A stretch of 64,000 bases of DNA from JAJXWB01 sp047605445 (GTDB lineage Bacteria; Pseudomonadota; Alphaproteobacteria; Rhizobiales; Beijerinckiaceae), in the NCBI GenBank assembly GCA_047605445.1, contig JASGFP010000001.1:1-64000 (forward strand), read 5' to 3'. The notes below the pieces were generated by a model, which searched no databases, was not told the DNA's origin, and saw only the letters and a program-made list of their open reading frames with translations. The translations under genes and the position numbers were made by a program. Shown one piece after another: positions 26,710 through 36,379 of the stretch. How positions within the stretch are numbered: position 1 is the first letter of the stretch; every line of letters starts with the position of its first letter.

Positions 26710-27495
26710 CTAGCGGTTGCGGAATTGCGGCGGCCGCTTTTCGACAAAGGCGGACATGCCCTCTTTCTTGTCCTCCAGGGCGAACATCGAGTGGAACACC
26801 CGCCTCTCGAAGCGGATGCCCTCGGTCAACGTCATCTCGTAGCTGCGGTTGACGGTTTCCTTGGTCATCATCGTGACCGGCCGCGAGAAGCCGGCGATGG
26901 CCTGTGCGGTCTTGATAGCTTCGGCGACGAGGTCGTCCGCCGGCACGATCCGCGAAACCAGCCCCGAACGTTCGGCTTCCGCGGCATCCATCATCCGGCC
27001 GGTCAGGCACATTTCCATCGCCTTGGACTTGCCGACGAACCGCGTCAGCCGCTGCGTGCCGCCGACGCCGGGCATCACGCCAAGCTTGATTTCGGGCTGC
27101 CCGAACCGCGCCGTATCGGCAGCCAGGATGAAATCGCACATCATCGCGAGTTCGCATCCGCCTCCGAGCGCAAAACCGGCTACGGCAGCTATGATGGGCT
27201 TGCGAATGCGCGTGACGCCTTCCCAGGACGCAATGAAATCCGTGAGATAGGCGTCCATGTAGCTCTTGGGCAGCATTTCCTTGATGTCTGCGCCCGCCGC
27301 AAAGGCCTTGGCCGAGCCGGTGATCACCATGCAGCCGATGTCGTCCGCCCTGTCGAAATCCGTCAGCGCGACGTTCAGTTCGTCGATCAGTTCGGAATTG
27401 AGCGCGTTCAGCGCCTGCGGGCGATTGAGGCGAACGAGCCCGACATTGCCGTGCGTCTCGACGAGTATGTTGGAAAAGGACAAGCGCGCCTCCAT
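26710..27495 (-). CDS. Enoyl-CoA hydratase
   Basis: 261 residues, crotonase fold. It hydrates trans-2-enoyl-CoA in fatty-acid or related acyl-CoA degradation; the exact substrate is not deducible. Signatures: RPQALNALNSELIDEL near residue 23, GSAKAFAAGADIKEM near residue 60, and the oxyanion-hole AAVAGFALGGGCELAMMCD near residue 105, with both catalytic Glu residues in expected positions (CELAM and GQPEIKLGV). In many Rhizobiales this gene lies between mutM and rpsT; here it is next to cysK. Confidence 0.92.
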   Translation of the reverse strand: MEARLSFSNILVETHGNVGLVRLNRPQALNALNSELIDELNVALTDFDRADDIGCMVITGSAKAFAAGADIKEMLPKSYMDAYLTDFIASWEGVTRIRKPIIAAVAGFALGGGCELAMMCDFILAADTARFGQPEIKLGVMPGVGGTQRLTRFVGKSKAMEMCLTGRMMDAAEAERSGLVSRIVPADDLVAEAIKTAQAIAGFSRPVTMMTKETVNRSYEMTLTEGIRFERRVFHSMFALEDKKEGMSAFVEKRPPQFRNR

Positions 27496-27539
27496 AGACA
27501 GGCCGGCGGGGCTCTCCGCCGCCGCCGGCTCCGGCGCTC

Positions 27540-28499
27540 TTATAGCCCTTCGAACAGCGCCGTCGACAGGTAGCGCTCGGCAAAAGAGGGAATGATGATG
27601 ATGATGTTCTTGCCGGCCATGTCCGGCCGCGAGCCGATCTCAACCGCCGCCGCGATGGCTGCGCCGGAGGAAATGCCGACCGGAACGCCTTCCAGCCGCG
27701 CGACGAGCCGGGCGTAGTCGAAGGCGGTCTGATTGCTGACCTTGACGACCTCGTCGATCACGCCCTTGTCGAGCACCCCCGGCACGAATCCCGCGCCGAT
27801 GCCCTGGATTTTATGCGGGCCGGGCTGTCCGCCCGAAAGGACCGGGGAATCCTCGGGCTCGACGGCGACGACCTTCAGATTTGGGTTCCTGGGCTTGAGG
27901 ACCTGTCCGACGCCCGTGATCGTGCCGCCGGTGCCGACGCCCGATATAAAGACGTCGACTTTTCCGTTCGTGTCGTTCCAGATTTCTTCGGCCGTCGTGC
28001 GGCGGTGAATGTCCGGATTGGCAGGGTTTTCAAACTGTTGCGGGATAATCGCGCCGGGAATGGTCTTGGCGAGTTCATCCGCCTTCGCGATCGCGCCCTT
28101 CATGCCCTGCGCGGCCGGAGTCAGCTCGAGCTCCGCGCCGAGCAGCGCCAGCATTTTCCGCCGCTCGATCGACATGGATTCAGGCATCACCAGGATCAGC
28201 CGGTAGCCTCGCGCGGCGGCGACAAACGCGAGCGCAATTCCCGTATTGCCTGAGGTCGGCTCGATCAGCGTGGTCTTGCCGGGCGCGATCTTGCCTGCCG
28301 CCTCCATAGCGGCAATCATATTGACGCCTATGCGATCCTTGACGCTCGCCAGCGGGTTGAAAAACTCCAGTTTCGCCAGAAGATTGGCCTTCACGCCCTT
28401 TTCCTTGGCGAGCCGGTCGAGCCTGACCAGCGGCGTATTGCCGACCGTGTCGACGATCGAATTGTAGATCTTGCCGCGTCCGGCCTGCGTATCGCTCAT
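27540..28499 (-). CDS. cysK: Cysteine synthase A
   Basis: 319 residues from MSDTQAGRGKIYN; the frame extends farther upstream but lacks similarity there. It makes cysteine from O-acetylserine and sulfide with PLP. Visible: NTPLVRLDRLA near residue 20, PLASVKDRIG with the PLP Lys near residue 50, the substrate loop EPTSGNTGIAL near residue 75, and GVGTGGTITGVG, the phosphate-binding loop, near residue 182. It is a monocistronic-looking gene between the hydratase and dut. Confidence 0.95.
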   Translation of the reverse strand: MSDTQAGRGKIYNSIVDTVGNTPLVRLDRLAKEKGVKANLLAKLEFFNPLASVKDRIGVNMIAAMEAAGKIAPGKTTLIEPTSGNTGIALAFVAAARGYRLILVMPESMSIERRKMLALLGAELELTPAAQGMKGAIAKADELAKTIPGAIIPQQFENPANPDIHRRTTAEEIWNDTNGKVDVFISGVGTGGTITGVGQVLKPRNPNLKVVAVEPEDSPVLSGGQPGPHKIQGIGAGFVPGVLDKGVIDEVVKVSNQTAFDYARLVARLEGVPVGISSGAAIAAAVEIGSRPDMAGKNIIIIIPSFAERYLSTALFEGL

Positions 28500-28626
28500 G
28501 TCGTCCTCTGCGATTGCGCCCGTTCCCCCGGGCGTTCGATGAGCGCCGATTGAAGCGCCTGCGGTTGCCCAGTTCAATCGCCTTTTGCAGATCGTTTGGA
28601 GAAGATCGATCTCCGCACAGACGCGC

Positions 28627-29100
28627 TCAGGGAATTTTGCTCCCGGTTGAGCCGAAACCGCCGTCAGCGCGCGCGGTTTCCGACAACAGGCCGACGACCT
28701 GCAGGGCCACCCTCGACACGGGCGCGACGATCAATTGTGCGATCCGCATTCCGCGCTCCAGCCGAAACGGCTCTCCGCCCGTATTGTAGAGGATCACCTT
28801 GATCTCGCCGCGATAGTCGCTGTCGATCGTTCCTGGCGAGTTGAGGACCGTGACCCCGTGCTTCGCGGCGAGACCGGATCGCGGGCGCACCTGGCCCTCG
28901 TAGCCAACCGGCAGTTCCATCGCAAAGCCCGTGGGCACGAGCCGGCGTTCGCCAGGCGCGATCATGGCGATTTCCTCGGCGGGCAGCGCGCAGACGAGGT
29001 CGAGCCCTGCGGCGCTCGCCGACTGATAGGCCGGCGGCGCCAGGCCTTCGGCGTGCGGGAGGCGCGCGAGGCGAACCTGGACTTCTCCCGATCCGCTCAT
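28627..29100 (-). CDS. dut: Deoxyuridine 5'-triphosphate nucleotidohydrolase (dUTPase)
   Basis: 157 residues from MSGSGEVQVRL. It removes dUTP and supplies dUMP for thymidylate synthesis. All five trimeric-dUTPase motifs are visible: SAAGLDL, RSGLAAKHG, NSPGTIDSDYRGEIKV, ERGMRIAQLI, and the C-terminal GGFGSTG. The ATG overlaps the stop of coaBC by four bases (ATGA), so the two are co-translated, an arrangement common in Proteobacteria. Confidence 0.97.
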   Translation of the reverse strand: MSGSGEVQVRLARLPHAEGLAPPAYQSASAAGLDLVCALPAEEIAMIAPGERRLVPTGFAMELPVGYEGQVRPRSGLAAKHGVTVLNSPGTIDSDYRGEIKVILYNTGGEPFRLERGMRIAQLIVAPVSRVALQVVGLLSETARADGGFGSTGSKIP

Positions 29101-30308
29101 TTCAGGCTGCCGAGCCGAGTCGCAACGAGCGCTGCAATCTTCGTTGCGACTTCGGCCTTGCTGACCTGCGGCCATGATTCGGCGCCCGCGCTGTCGACGA
29201 CGACCACCCGGTTGAGATCGCCCCCGAAAATAGCCTGCTCCGCGCCGACGTCATTGGCGATGATGAGGTCGCATTTCTTGCGGGCGAGCTTGGCTTGTGC
29301 GTTGGGAACGAGGTTTTCGGTTTCGGCAGCGAAGCCGACGACCAGTTTGGGGCGGCCATTTTTCATCTGCGACACCGTCGCCAGTATGTCGGGATTCTCG
29401 ACGAGTTCTATGGTCGGCGGCCCGTTCGCGCCTTTCTTGGTCTTTTGCGCGCCGGCGTTTTTCGCCCGCCAATCCGCAACGGCTGCGGCCGCGACGAAAA
29501 TATCGGCCGGCAACGCCGTTTGCACGGCGTCGAGCATGTCGACCGCGGTTTCGACTTTGCGGATCGTCACGCCTGGCGGCGGATCCATGCCGACCGGGCC
29601 GGAGACGAGAACGGTGTCGGCTCCCGCGGCGGCGAGCGCGGCCGCTATGGCGTAGCCCTGTTTTCCGGACGACTTGTTGCTGATGTAGCGCACGGGATCG
29701 AGGGGCTCGCGCGTCGGACCGGCGGTCACGATCGCGCGCCGACCTGCGAGCGGCCGCTCGGCGCCGACCAGCCGTTCCAGTTCGCCGATGATCTCGAGCG
29801 GCTCGATCATGCGGCCGGGCCCGAATTCGCCGCACGCCATCTCGCCATCCGCAGGGCCCAGGATAGGGCAACCGGCAGCGCGCAGAGCCGCAACATTCCT
29901 TTGCGTCGCCGGATGCGTCCACATGCGCACATTCATGGCCGGAACAAAGGCAGCCGCCTTGTCGGTCGCCAGCAGCAGCGTCGAAGCGAGATCGTCGGCG
30001 ATCCCGTTGGCGGCCTTGGCCATCAGATCGGCTGTCGCGGGCGCGACAAGCACCACATCCGACGCGCGCGAGAGCTGGATGTGGCCCATCTCGGTCTCGT
30101 CGGTGAGCGAGAAGAGATCGTCGTACACCTTGTCGCCCGAAAGGCTGGCGACGGACAGCGGCGTCACGAACTGCTTTGCCGCCCTGGTCAGCACCGCGGT
30201 CACGGATGCGCCGCGCTCCCGCAGGCGTCGGATGAGCTCGAGAGTCTTGTAGGCGGCGATGCCGCCGCTCACGATCAGAAGCACATGCTTTCCGGAGAGG
30301 TTCGACAT
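29097..30308 (-). CDS. coaBC: Bifunctional phosphopantothenoylcysteine decarboxylase / phosphopantothenate-cysteine ligase
   Basis: 403 residues. CoaC (N-terminal flavoprotein) and CoaB (C-terminal ligase) convert 4'-phosphopantothenate to 4'-phosphopantetheine. The CoaC part opens with VLLIVSGGIAAYKTLELIRRL cited in part, and includes the active-site PAMNVRMW near residue 115. The CoaB part begins near residue 185 with AIVTAGPTREPLDPVRYISNKSSGKQGYAIA features and carries VGFAAETEN near residue 335. It lies between ubiB (12 bases away) and dut. Confidence 0.96.
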   Translation of the reverse strand: MSNLSGKHVLLIVSGGIAAYKTLELIRRLRERGASVTAVLTRAAKQFVTPLSVASLSGDKVYDDLFSLTDETEMGHIQLSRASDVVLVAPATADLMAKAANGIADDLASTLLLATDKAAAFVPAMNVRMWTHPATQRNVAALRAAGCPILGPADGEMACGEFGPGRMIEPLEIIGELERLVGAERPLAGRRAIVTAGPTREPLDPVRYISNKSSGKQGYAIAAALAAAGADTVLVSGPVGMDPPPGVTIRKVETAVDMLDAVQTALPADIFVAAAAVADWRAKNAGAQKTKKGANGPPTIELVENPDILATVSQMKNGRPKLVVGFAAETENLVPNAQAKLARKKCDLIIANDVGAEQAIFGGDLNRVVVVDSAGAESWPQVSKAEVATKIAALVATRLGSLK

Positions 30309-30320
30309 CCGGGCTCCCTA

Positions 30321-31850
30321 TCAGCGCAACAGCGCGATTATGGCCGCGCCCGCCAGTAGCCACAGTGGAATTGTTCGCCACAGCGAGGCCTGCGCCGGCG
30401 CGTTCTCTGCAGGCTTCTTGCGGCGCCAATCCTCGGTCAGAGCGTCAATTCGATCAAGCATGTCGGGCGCCCGCGCCAAAGCCTGAACCGCCGCCCCTAG
30501 CGCTTCGCCCGCGTCACGAACTTTTCCAGAAGGACCGAGATTCTGCTCGATCCAGGCCCTGACGACCGGTTCCGCCGTCGACCACATGTTGAGGTTGGGA
30601 TCCAGCGTACGCGCGACTCCCTCCACGACCACCATGGTCTTCTGCAGCAGCACCAACTCGGTCCGCGTCGACATGTCGAAGAGAGCCGTGATCTCGAACA
30701 GCAGCGTCAGAACGCGGGCCATGGAAATCTGATCTGCGGTGCGGGAATGGATCGGCTCGCCGACCGCCCTGATGGCCTGCGCGAATTCCTCTACGGCATG
30801 GGTCCGCGGCACATAACCGGCGTCGAAATGGACGACGGCAACGCGCCGGTAGTCGCGGGTGATGAAGCCGAACAGGATTTCCGCGAGAAACTTGCGTTCC
30901 GCCAGATTGAGCCTGCCCATGATGCCGAAATCGACCGCGACGATCCGCCCCTCGCCATCGACGAAGAGATTTCCCTGATGCATGTCGGCATGAAAGAAGC
31001 CGTCGCGTACGGCATGCCGCAGGAACGACTGGATTACGGTCGCGCCGAGTTTTGGCAGATCGAAACCGGCTTCGCGCAGGGCTTCGACATTCGACAATGG
31101 CGTGCCGTCGATCCATTCGGTCGTCAGCACGTCGCGCCCGGTTCTGTTCCAGTCGACATCAGGCGTTCGGAAACCGGGGTCGTCGATCGTATTCTCGCGG
31201 AACTCCGACGCGGCGGCTGCTTCCAGCCGCAGGTCCAGCTCCAGCCGCACGCTGCGCTGGAGCGTTTCTACGACCTCGACGAGCCTCAGCCGGCGCGCCT
31301 CATCGGAGGCGCGCTCCGCAAGGCGGGCGGCGAACATCATGTCGTCGATATCGCGAAAGAACCGCGCGGCGACGCCCGGCCTCAGGATTTTGACCGCAAC
31401 CTCGCGCCCGCCGTCGCTGTCGGACGTTCTCGCCTCGTGGACCTGCGCGATCGAGGCCGCAGCCACCGGCGGGCCAAATTCCGAATAGACTTCGGCAAGC
31501 GGCTGGCCGAGCGTCCGTTCGATGGTCGACACCGCCTCGGCTTGCGCGAACGGCTCCATGCGATCCTGGAGCTGTTCCAGGCTGCGCGCGGTCGCCATGC
31601 CGACAATGTCGGGCCTTGTCGCCAGAAACTGACCGAGCTTTACGTAGGATGGGCCGAGCCGCGCCATCGCGCGAGCGAGCGAATCCGAACGGTTTCCGGC
31701 GTCCGAACGCGCGATCTTGCGAAACAGAAAAAAGGCCGGCTGCGCGGCAGGCGGAACCAGCGCAGAGTCGACATCGAGAAAAACGCCTTCGCGCCCCAGA
31801 ATATACCCGGCGCGCGCCAGACGAAGGATATGCATAAGGCCTGAGATCAA
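30321..31850 (-). CDS. ubiB: UbiB-family ubiquinone biosynthesis protein
   Basis: 509 residues; an internal ATG at 31835 is an alternative start. UbiB is an atypical protein kinase-like ATPase needed for ubiquinone synthesis. The diagnostic KxGQ motif is in YVKLGQFLATRPD near residue 72, followed by AAASIAQVHEA, the HADMHQGN loop and VDFGIMGRL, the atypical kinase catalytic elements. The C-terminus ends in a hydrophobic helix (WLLAGAAIIALL) that should anchor it to the membrane. It follows ubiE by 16 bases, the usual ubiE-ubiB pair. Confidence 0.94.
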   Translation of the reverse strand: MISGLMHILRLARAGYILGREGVFLDVDSALVPPAAQPAFFLFRKIARSDAGNRSDSLARAMARLGPSYVKLGQFLATRPDIVGMATARSLEQLQDRMEPFAQAEAVSTIERTLGQPLAEVYSEFGPPVAAASIAQVHEARTSDSDGGREVAVKILRPGVAARFFRDIDDMMFAARLAERASDEARRLRLVEVVETLQRSVRLELDLRLEAAAASEFRENTIDDPGFRTPDVDWNRTGRDVLTTEWIDGTPLSNVEALREAGFDLPKLGATVIQSFLRHAVRDGFFHADMHQGNLFVDGEGRIVAVDFGIMGRLNLAERKFLAEILFGFITRDYRRVAVVHFDAGYVPRTHAVEEFAQAIRAVGEPIHSRTADQISMARVLTLLFEITALFDMSTRTELVLLQKTMVVVEGVARTLDPNLNMWSTAEPVVRAWIEQNLGPSGKVRDAGEALGAAVQALARAPDMLDRIDALTEDWRRKKPAENAPAQASLWRTIPLWLLAGAAIIALLR

Positions 31851-31866
31851 GCAGCGGCGCCCCGGG

Positions 31867-32634
31867 TCAGAGATTCCAGCCGCTGTGGATAGCGACCACG
31901 CCGCCGGTGAGGCGCTCGAACGACGCGCGGCGGAATCCGGCCGCGGCGATCATGTCCCGGAACTCGTCAGCCTTCGGAAACTTGCGGATGGATTCGACCA
32001 GGTAGCGATAGGGATGCGCATCGCCGGTCACCATCTCGCCGAGTTTCGGCACGACGCGGAAAGAAAATTGGTCGTAGACTCTCTCCACGAACGGCAGGTC
32101 GACTTGCGAGAATTCCAGGCACAGGAAGCGACCGCCCTTTTTGAGTACACGGCGCGCTTCGGCGAGCGCCTTGGGAATCCGCGGCACATTCCTGATGCCG
32201 AAAGCGATCGTATAGACGTCGAAACTGCCGTCCGGAAAAGGCAGTTCCTCCGCATTGGCTTCCACAGTCTCGACGCTGCCGGAATAGCCGAGTTCTTCGG
32301 CGCGGCGGCGGCATACCGCCAGCATGTCGGCATTTATGTCGACGACCGTCGAATGCGCATTGCGCAGGCCCTGCTCGGCGATGCGAAACGAAATATCGCC
32401 GGTTCCGCCTGCGACGTCGATGTGGCGCCATTCGCGTGACCGCGCGGGATGCATCATGGCGACGAAGACGTTCTTCCACTCCCGATGCAGTCCAGCCGAC
32501 ATCAGGTCGTTCATGAGGTCGTAGCGGTCTGCGACCTTGTGAAAGACGTCGTCGACGAGCGATTGCTTGGCGCCGAGCGGCACACGCTCGAAACCGAAAT
32601 CTGCGCCGTCCTGATCGGCGGGGCCGGAATTCAT
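31867..32634 (-). CDS. ubiE: Ubiquinone/menaquinone C-methyltransferase UbiE
   Basis: 255 residues from MNSGPADQDG. It methylates the demethylated quinone ring using SAM. The family opening FGFERVPLGAKQSLV is at residue 13, the SAM-binding region IDVAGGTGDISFRIA near residue 77, and GIRNVPRIPKALAEARRVLKKGG-type sequence near residue 155, ending VVAIHSGW. It is divergent from mutM with about 116 bases between starts, a shared promoter region, and is likely co-transcribed with ubiB. Confidence 0.95.
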   Translation of the reverse strand: MNSGPADQDGADFGFERVPLGAKQSLVDDVFHKVADRYDLMNDLMSAGLHREWKNVFVAMMHPARSREWRHIDVAGGTGDISFRIAEQGLRNAHSTVVDINADMLAVCRRRAEELGYSGSVETVEANAEELPFPDGSFDVYTIAFGIRNVPRIPKALAEARRVLKKGGRFLCLEFSQVDLPFVERVYDQFSFRVVPKLGEMVTGDAHPYRYLVESIRKFPKADEFRDMIAAAGFRRASFERLTGGVVAIHSGWNL

Positions 32635-32750
32635 GGTCACGCTTTCGTACTGTTGCTGTCGCGCGGGACAATACCGCGTCCGAGCCACTATATCTACGCG
32701 GCCCGCCGCCACGGGCGACCAAAGGTTAACGGGCGCACAGGAACCGCCGA

Positions 32751-33632
32751 ATGCCGGAATTGCCGGAAGTTGAAACGACCCGCCGCGGGCTGGCGCTGGC
32801 GATGCTGGGGCGGACGGTTGCGCGCGTCGTCCTGAATCGGGCCGATCTGCGGTTCGCATTTCAACCCGACTTCAGGCGCAGGATTGAGCGTGAGGTCGTC
32901 GAGGCCATCGACCGGCGCGCCAAATATCTGCTTCTGAGATTGTCCAGTGGCGACGTTCTCGTCGCGCATCTCGGCATGAGCGGATCGTTTCGCGTGGAGG
33001 CCGGCGGCGCGACGGCGGAACCGGCCACGCTCTACAGGGAAATTCCCCGGCTTGCCGCGCATGACCATGTGGTCTTCGAAATGTCGGACGGCGCGCGCGT
33101 CGTCTACAACGATCCGCGCCGTTTCGGATTCATGTTTGTGGCGCGCGGCGATGAACTCGACCGCCATCCCCGTCTGGCTGGCGTCGGGCTGGAGCCGCTT
33201 GAACCGCCCCTCGAAGCAGCAACGCTCGCGGGGCTGTTCTATGGCGCGCAAACCAGCCTGAAGGCAGCGCTCCTCGACCAGAAGCGCATTGCCGGTCTTG
33301 GAAATATTTACGTGTGCGAGGCCTTGCACCGCGCCGGACTTTCGCCGACGCGCATGGCCGGCACGATTTGCGGCGCTGGCAAGTTCGCGCGCGAGGCGCG
33401 TGGACGTCTCGCGAAAGCCGTCCGCGACGTGCTGTCGGACGCAATCGAAGCCGGCGGTTCGTCGCTGCGTGATTTCTCGGGCGCTGATGGCAAGCCGGGA
33501 TATTTTCAGCATTCCTTCCGCGTCTACGACCGCGAAGGGGCAGCCTGCCCAAAACGGGAATGCCATGGGACGATCGAGCGGATCGTTCAGTCGGGCCGCT
33601 CGACATTTTTTTGCCGCAGCTGTCAGCGCTGA
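32751..33632 (+). CDS. mutM: Formamidopyrimidine-DNA glycosylase
   Basis: 293 residues. MutM excises 8-oxoguanine and formamidopyrimidines in base-excision repair. The N-terminus MPELPEVETTRRGL carries the catalytic Pro2 and Glu3 (PELPEVE), a Lys near residue 60 lies in RAKYLLL, the H2TH region contains RIAGLGNIYVCEAL, and the C-terminal zinc finger has four Cys (CPKRECHGTIE and FFCRSCQR). All are intact. Confidence 0.97.
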   Translation: MPELPEVETTRRGLALAMLGRTVARVVLNRADLRFAFQPDFRRRIEREVVEAIDRRAKYLLLRLSSGDVLVAHLGMSGSFRVEAGGATAEPATLYREIPRLAAHDHVVFEMSDGARVVYNDPRRFGFMFVARGDELDRHPRLAGVGLEPLEPPLEAATLAGLFYGAQTSLKAALLDQKRIAGLGNIYVCEALHRAGLSPTRMAGTICGAGKFAREARGRLAKAVRDVLSDAIEAGGSSLRDFSGADGKPGYFQHSFRVYDREGAACPKRECHGTIERIVQSGRSTFFCRSCQR

Positions 33633-33716
33633 CTCGTGAGGTGAGGCGCTATCGCCGATGCAGACTGCAACTCTCGCGGCGTAGCGACTCGCGCGCGTCG
33701 CGGCTATGATCGAACG

Positions 33717-34502
33717 ATGCGGCTATTTCGAAGAACCGATGACGCAGTCGCCAATGGCGGCGTGATCGAGCTCCGGCATGACGGCGAGACGTACAAGGTC
33801 CAGCTGCGTCGCGCGGACACCGCGCGTCGCTTCATCCTTCGCGTGCGCGGCGCGACGCGCGACGCCGTGCTCACAATGCCGCGCCGCGCGTCGCTCAAGG
33901 ACGCCGCTGAATTCGCCGAACGCAATGCCGCCTGGGTTGGCGTTCGCTTGCGCAAGCTGCCGCAGCACGTGCGTTTCGTCGATGGCGCGATCTTTCCGTT
34001 GCGCGGCGAGCCGACGCGCATTGTTCATGCGGCGGGGTCGCGCGGCGTCGTCTGGCTCGCGAATGACGATGGCGGCGAACGCAAGCTCTATGTGGCAGGC
34101 GATGCCGCGCATACAGAGCGGCGCGTGCAGGACTGGCTGAAGGCGCAGGCGCGAACCGAACTGGCGCCGGCGGTTCGCCGGTATGCGGACGCGATCGGCA
34201 GGCCGATGCCGTCGATCGCGCTGAAGGACACCACGACGCGGTGGGGTTCGTGTTCGGCGGCCGGCGCGCTCAATTTTTCGTGGCGGCTCATCCTCGCGCC
34301 GGATCACGTGCTGACGTATCTGGCGGCGCACGAGGTCTGTCACCTCGCGCACATGAATCATTCCGCGCGCTTCTGGAAGCTGTGCCGCTCGATCTGTCCC
34401 GAAACCGACGTCGCCGAAGCCTGGCTGAAAGCACACGGGCTCGATCTCTACAGATACGGCGCGAAGGGGCGTGGCGGAGCGGCGAAGCCCGCTATCTTCT
34501 GA
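33717..34502 (+). CDS. YgjP-like M48-family metallopeptidase domain protein
   Basis: 261 residues. The C-terminal half has the SprT/YgjP zinc site: HEVCHLAHMNHSARFW near residue 203 (HExxH with a third His), preceded by TTRWGSCSAAGALNFSW. The N-terminal half is a beta-rich region with basic residues. Proteins of this kind are probable zinc proteases of unknown substrate. It runs toward trmB, whose stop overlaps its end by about 11 bases. Confidence 0.83.
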   Translation: MRLFRRTDDAVANGGVIELRHDGETYKVQLRRADTARRFILRVRGATRDAVLTMPRRASLKDAAEFAERNAAWVGVRLRKLPQHVRFVDGAIFPLRGEPTRIVHAAGSRGVVWLANDDGGERKLYVAGDAAHTERRVQDWLKAQARTELAPAVRRYADAIGRPMPSIALKDTTTRWGSCSAAGALNFSWRLILAPDHVLTYLAAHEVCHLAHMNHSARFWKLCRSICPETDVAEAWLKAHGLDLYRYGAKGRGGAAKPAIF

Positions 34503-35157
34503 TGAAGGCGAGATAGGCGGAGGGACGGCCCTCGCGCCGCGCCTTCTGCTCGTAGCGCGTCGGCGCCCAACCTTCCCAGGGCGTCAGCCAATCGGCGGGT
34601 CGGGTTGCGGGCCAGCTAAAATCCTTCGATCGCTCGATGTGCCGAAGCGTCCAGGCGCAATAATCGTCGATGTCCGTGGCGAAACGCAGTTCGCATCCGG
34701 GTTTCAGAACGCGTGCAGCGGCGGCCAGAAACTCATCCGATACGATGCGCCGTTTGTGATGCCGCCGCTTCGGCCAGGGATCCGGATACAGGAGTTCGAT
34801 CCGGTCGAGCGCGCCTGCGGGCAGCGCGCTCAGAATATCGCGCGCGTCCCCGTCGTGAATCCGGATGTTGGTCAGGCCGCGGTCGGCGATTGCAGCGACC
34901 GCTTTTGCGACGCCGTTCACGAACGGCTCGCAGCCGAGAAATGCCACGTCGGGATGCTGCGACGCCTGGTCGAGAAGCCGTTCTCCGTCGCCGAACCCGA
35001 TCTCGAGCCGCAGTTCTTTTCGCGCGAACGGAAACAGCGTGTCGAGCGACAGATCGCCGGAAAGGTCGACGGCCACCGACGGCAGGAAATCCGCCATCAG
35101 CGCATCCTGACGCTGGCGGAGTTTCTTGCCCTTTCGGCGGCCGTACAGCTTGTGCAA
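34492..35157 (-). CDS. trmB: tRNA (guanine-46-N7)-methyltransferase
   Basis: 221 residues from a TTG at 35157; the frame remains open upstream, but the conserved opening RLHKLYGRRKGKKLR supports a start near here. It methylates G46 in the variable loop of tRNA. Visible: LEIGFGDGERLL near residue 55 (SAM site), LLYPDPWPKRRHHKRRI with the catalytic Asp near residue 135, and WTLRHIERSKDF later. It is downstream of metK on the same strand by 20 bases, so both probably share a transcript. Confidence 0.93.
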   Translation of the reverse strand: MHKLYGRRKGKKLRQRQDALMADFLPSVAVDLSGDLSLDTLFPFARKELRLEIGFGDGERLLDQASQHPDVAFLGCEPFVNGVAKAVAAIADRGLTNIRIHDGDARDILSALPAGALDRIELLYPDPWPKRRHHKRRIVSDEFLAAAARVLKPGCELRFATDIDDYCAWTLRHIERSKDFSWPATRPADWLTPWEGWAPTRYEQKARREGRPSAYLAFIRR

Positions 35158-35177
35158 GCGGTTGGCTGTCCCGAGCT

Positions 35178-36368
35178 TCAGGCGAAGTAGGACTTCAGCT
35201 TGTCGGCGAGATCGGTGCGCTCCCAGGAGAAGCCGCCGTCGGCGTCCGGCTGGCGTCCGAAATGGCCGTAGGACGAGGTCCGCGCATAGATCGGGCGGTT
35301 GAGCTGGAGATGCTCGCGAATGCCGCGCGGCGAAAGCTTCATCGCCTGCATCAACACCTGCTCGAGCTTGCCTTCGTCGACCTGGCCGGTGCCGTGAAGA
35401 TCGGCGTAGATCGACAGCGGTTCGGCGACGCCGATCGCATAGGAAAGCTGAAGCGTGCAGCGCTCGGCAAGGCCCGCCGCAACCACGTTCTTGGCGAGAT
35501 AGCGCGCGGCGTAAGCAGCCGAGCGGTCGACCTTGGTCGGATCTTTGCCGGAGAAGGCGCCGCCGCCGTGCGGGGCTGCGCCGCCATAGGTGTCGACGAT
35601 GATCTTGCGTCCCGTCAGGCCGCAATCGCCGTCAGGACCGCCGATGAAGAACTTGCCGGTCGGGTTGATATGCCAGACGGTCGAGGCGTCGATCCAGCCT
35701 TCCGGCAGAGCCTTGCGCACGAAGGGCTCGACGATCGCGCGGACGTCGCCGGACGACAGGCTCTCGTCCATGTGCTGATGGGACACGACGATCTGCGACA
35801 CGCCGACGGGCTTGCCGTCCTCGTAACGCACGGTCACCTGGCTCTTGGCGTCCGGCCCGAGCTTGGGCTCCACGCCGGAGTGGCGGGCCTGCGCCAGCGC
35901 ATGGAGAATCTTCTGCGCGTACTGCAGCGGCGCGGGCATCAGGTCGGGCGTCTCGCGGCAGGCGTAGCCGAACATGATGCCCTGGTCGCCAGCGCCTTCG
36001 TCCTTGTTGCCGGCTGCGTCGACGCCTTGGGCAATGTCGGCCGACTGGGCATGCAGCAGGACTTCGACCTCTGCGTTCTTCCAGTGGAAACCATCCTGTT
36101 CGTAGCCGATCGCCTTGATCGCCTTGCGCGCCACGTCCTCGATCTCGGCCTTGGTAATTTCGGGACCACGCACTTCGCCGGCGATCACAACACGATTGGT
36201 CGTCGCCAGCGTCTCGCAGGCCACGCGGATCTGATAGGGGTCGATGCCGGCAGCAGCGCCGCGCGCGAAGAACAGGTCCACGACTTCGTCGGAAATGCGG
36301 TCGCAAACCTTGTCCGGATGACCTTCCGAAACAGATTCGCTGGTGAACAGATAATTCTTGCGGGCCAA
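35178..36368 (-). CDS. metK: S-adenosylmethionine synthetase
   Basis: 396 residues with a TTG start. It makes SAM from methionine and ATP. The ATP-binding GHPDKVCDRISDEVVD is near residue 16, GAGDQGIMFGYA near residue 125, GGAAPHGGGAFSGKDPTKVDRSAAY near residue 270 is cited in part, and YGHFGR is near the end. No ATG lies nearby; the TTG is chosen because the first residues MARKNYLFTSESVSEGH match the family and a strong AGGAGGG lies five bases upstream. Confidence 0.97.
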   Translation of the reverse strand: MARKNYLFTSESVSEGHPDKVCDRISDEVVDLFFARGAAAGIDPYQIRVACETLATTNRVVIAGEVRGPEITKAEIEDVARKAIKAIGYEQDGFHWKNAEVEVLLHAQSADIAQGVDAAGNKDEGAGDQGIMFGYACRETPDLMPAPLQYAQKILHALAQARHSGVEPKLGPDAKSQVTVRYEDGKPVGVSQIVVSHQHMDESLSSGDVRAIVEPFVRKALPEGWIDASTVWHINPTGKFFIGGPDGDCGLTGRKIIVDTYGGAAPHGGGAFSGKDPTKVDRSAAYAARYLAKNVVAAGLAERCTLQLSYAIGVAEPLSIYADLHGTGQVDEGKLEQVLMQAMKLSPRGIREHLQLNRPIYARTSSYGHFGRQPDADGGFSWERTDLADKLKSYFA

Positions 36369-36372
36369 GCCA

Positions 36373-36379
36373 CCCTCCT
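36373..36379 (-). promoter_or_regulatory. Strong Shine-Dalgarno site of metK
   Basis: AGGAGGG on the minus strand lies about four to five bases before the TTG at 36368. It is close to the ideal anti-16S complement and decides the choice of this rare start codon. Confidence 0.8.
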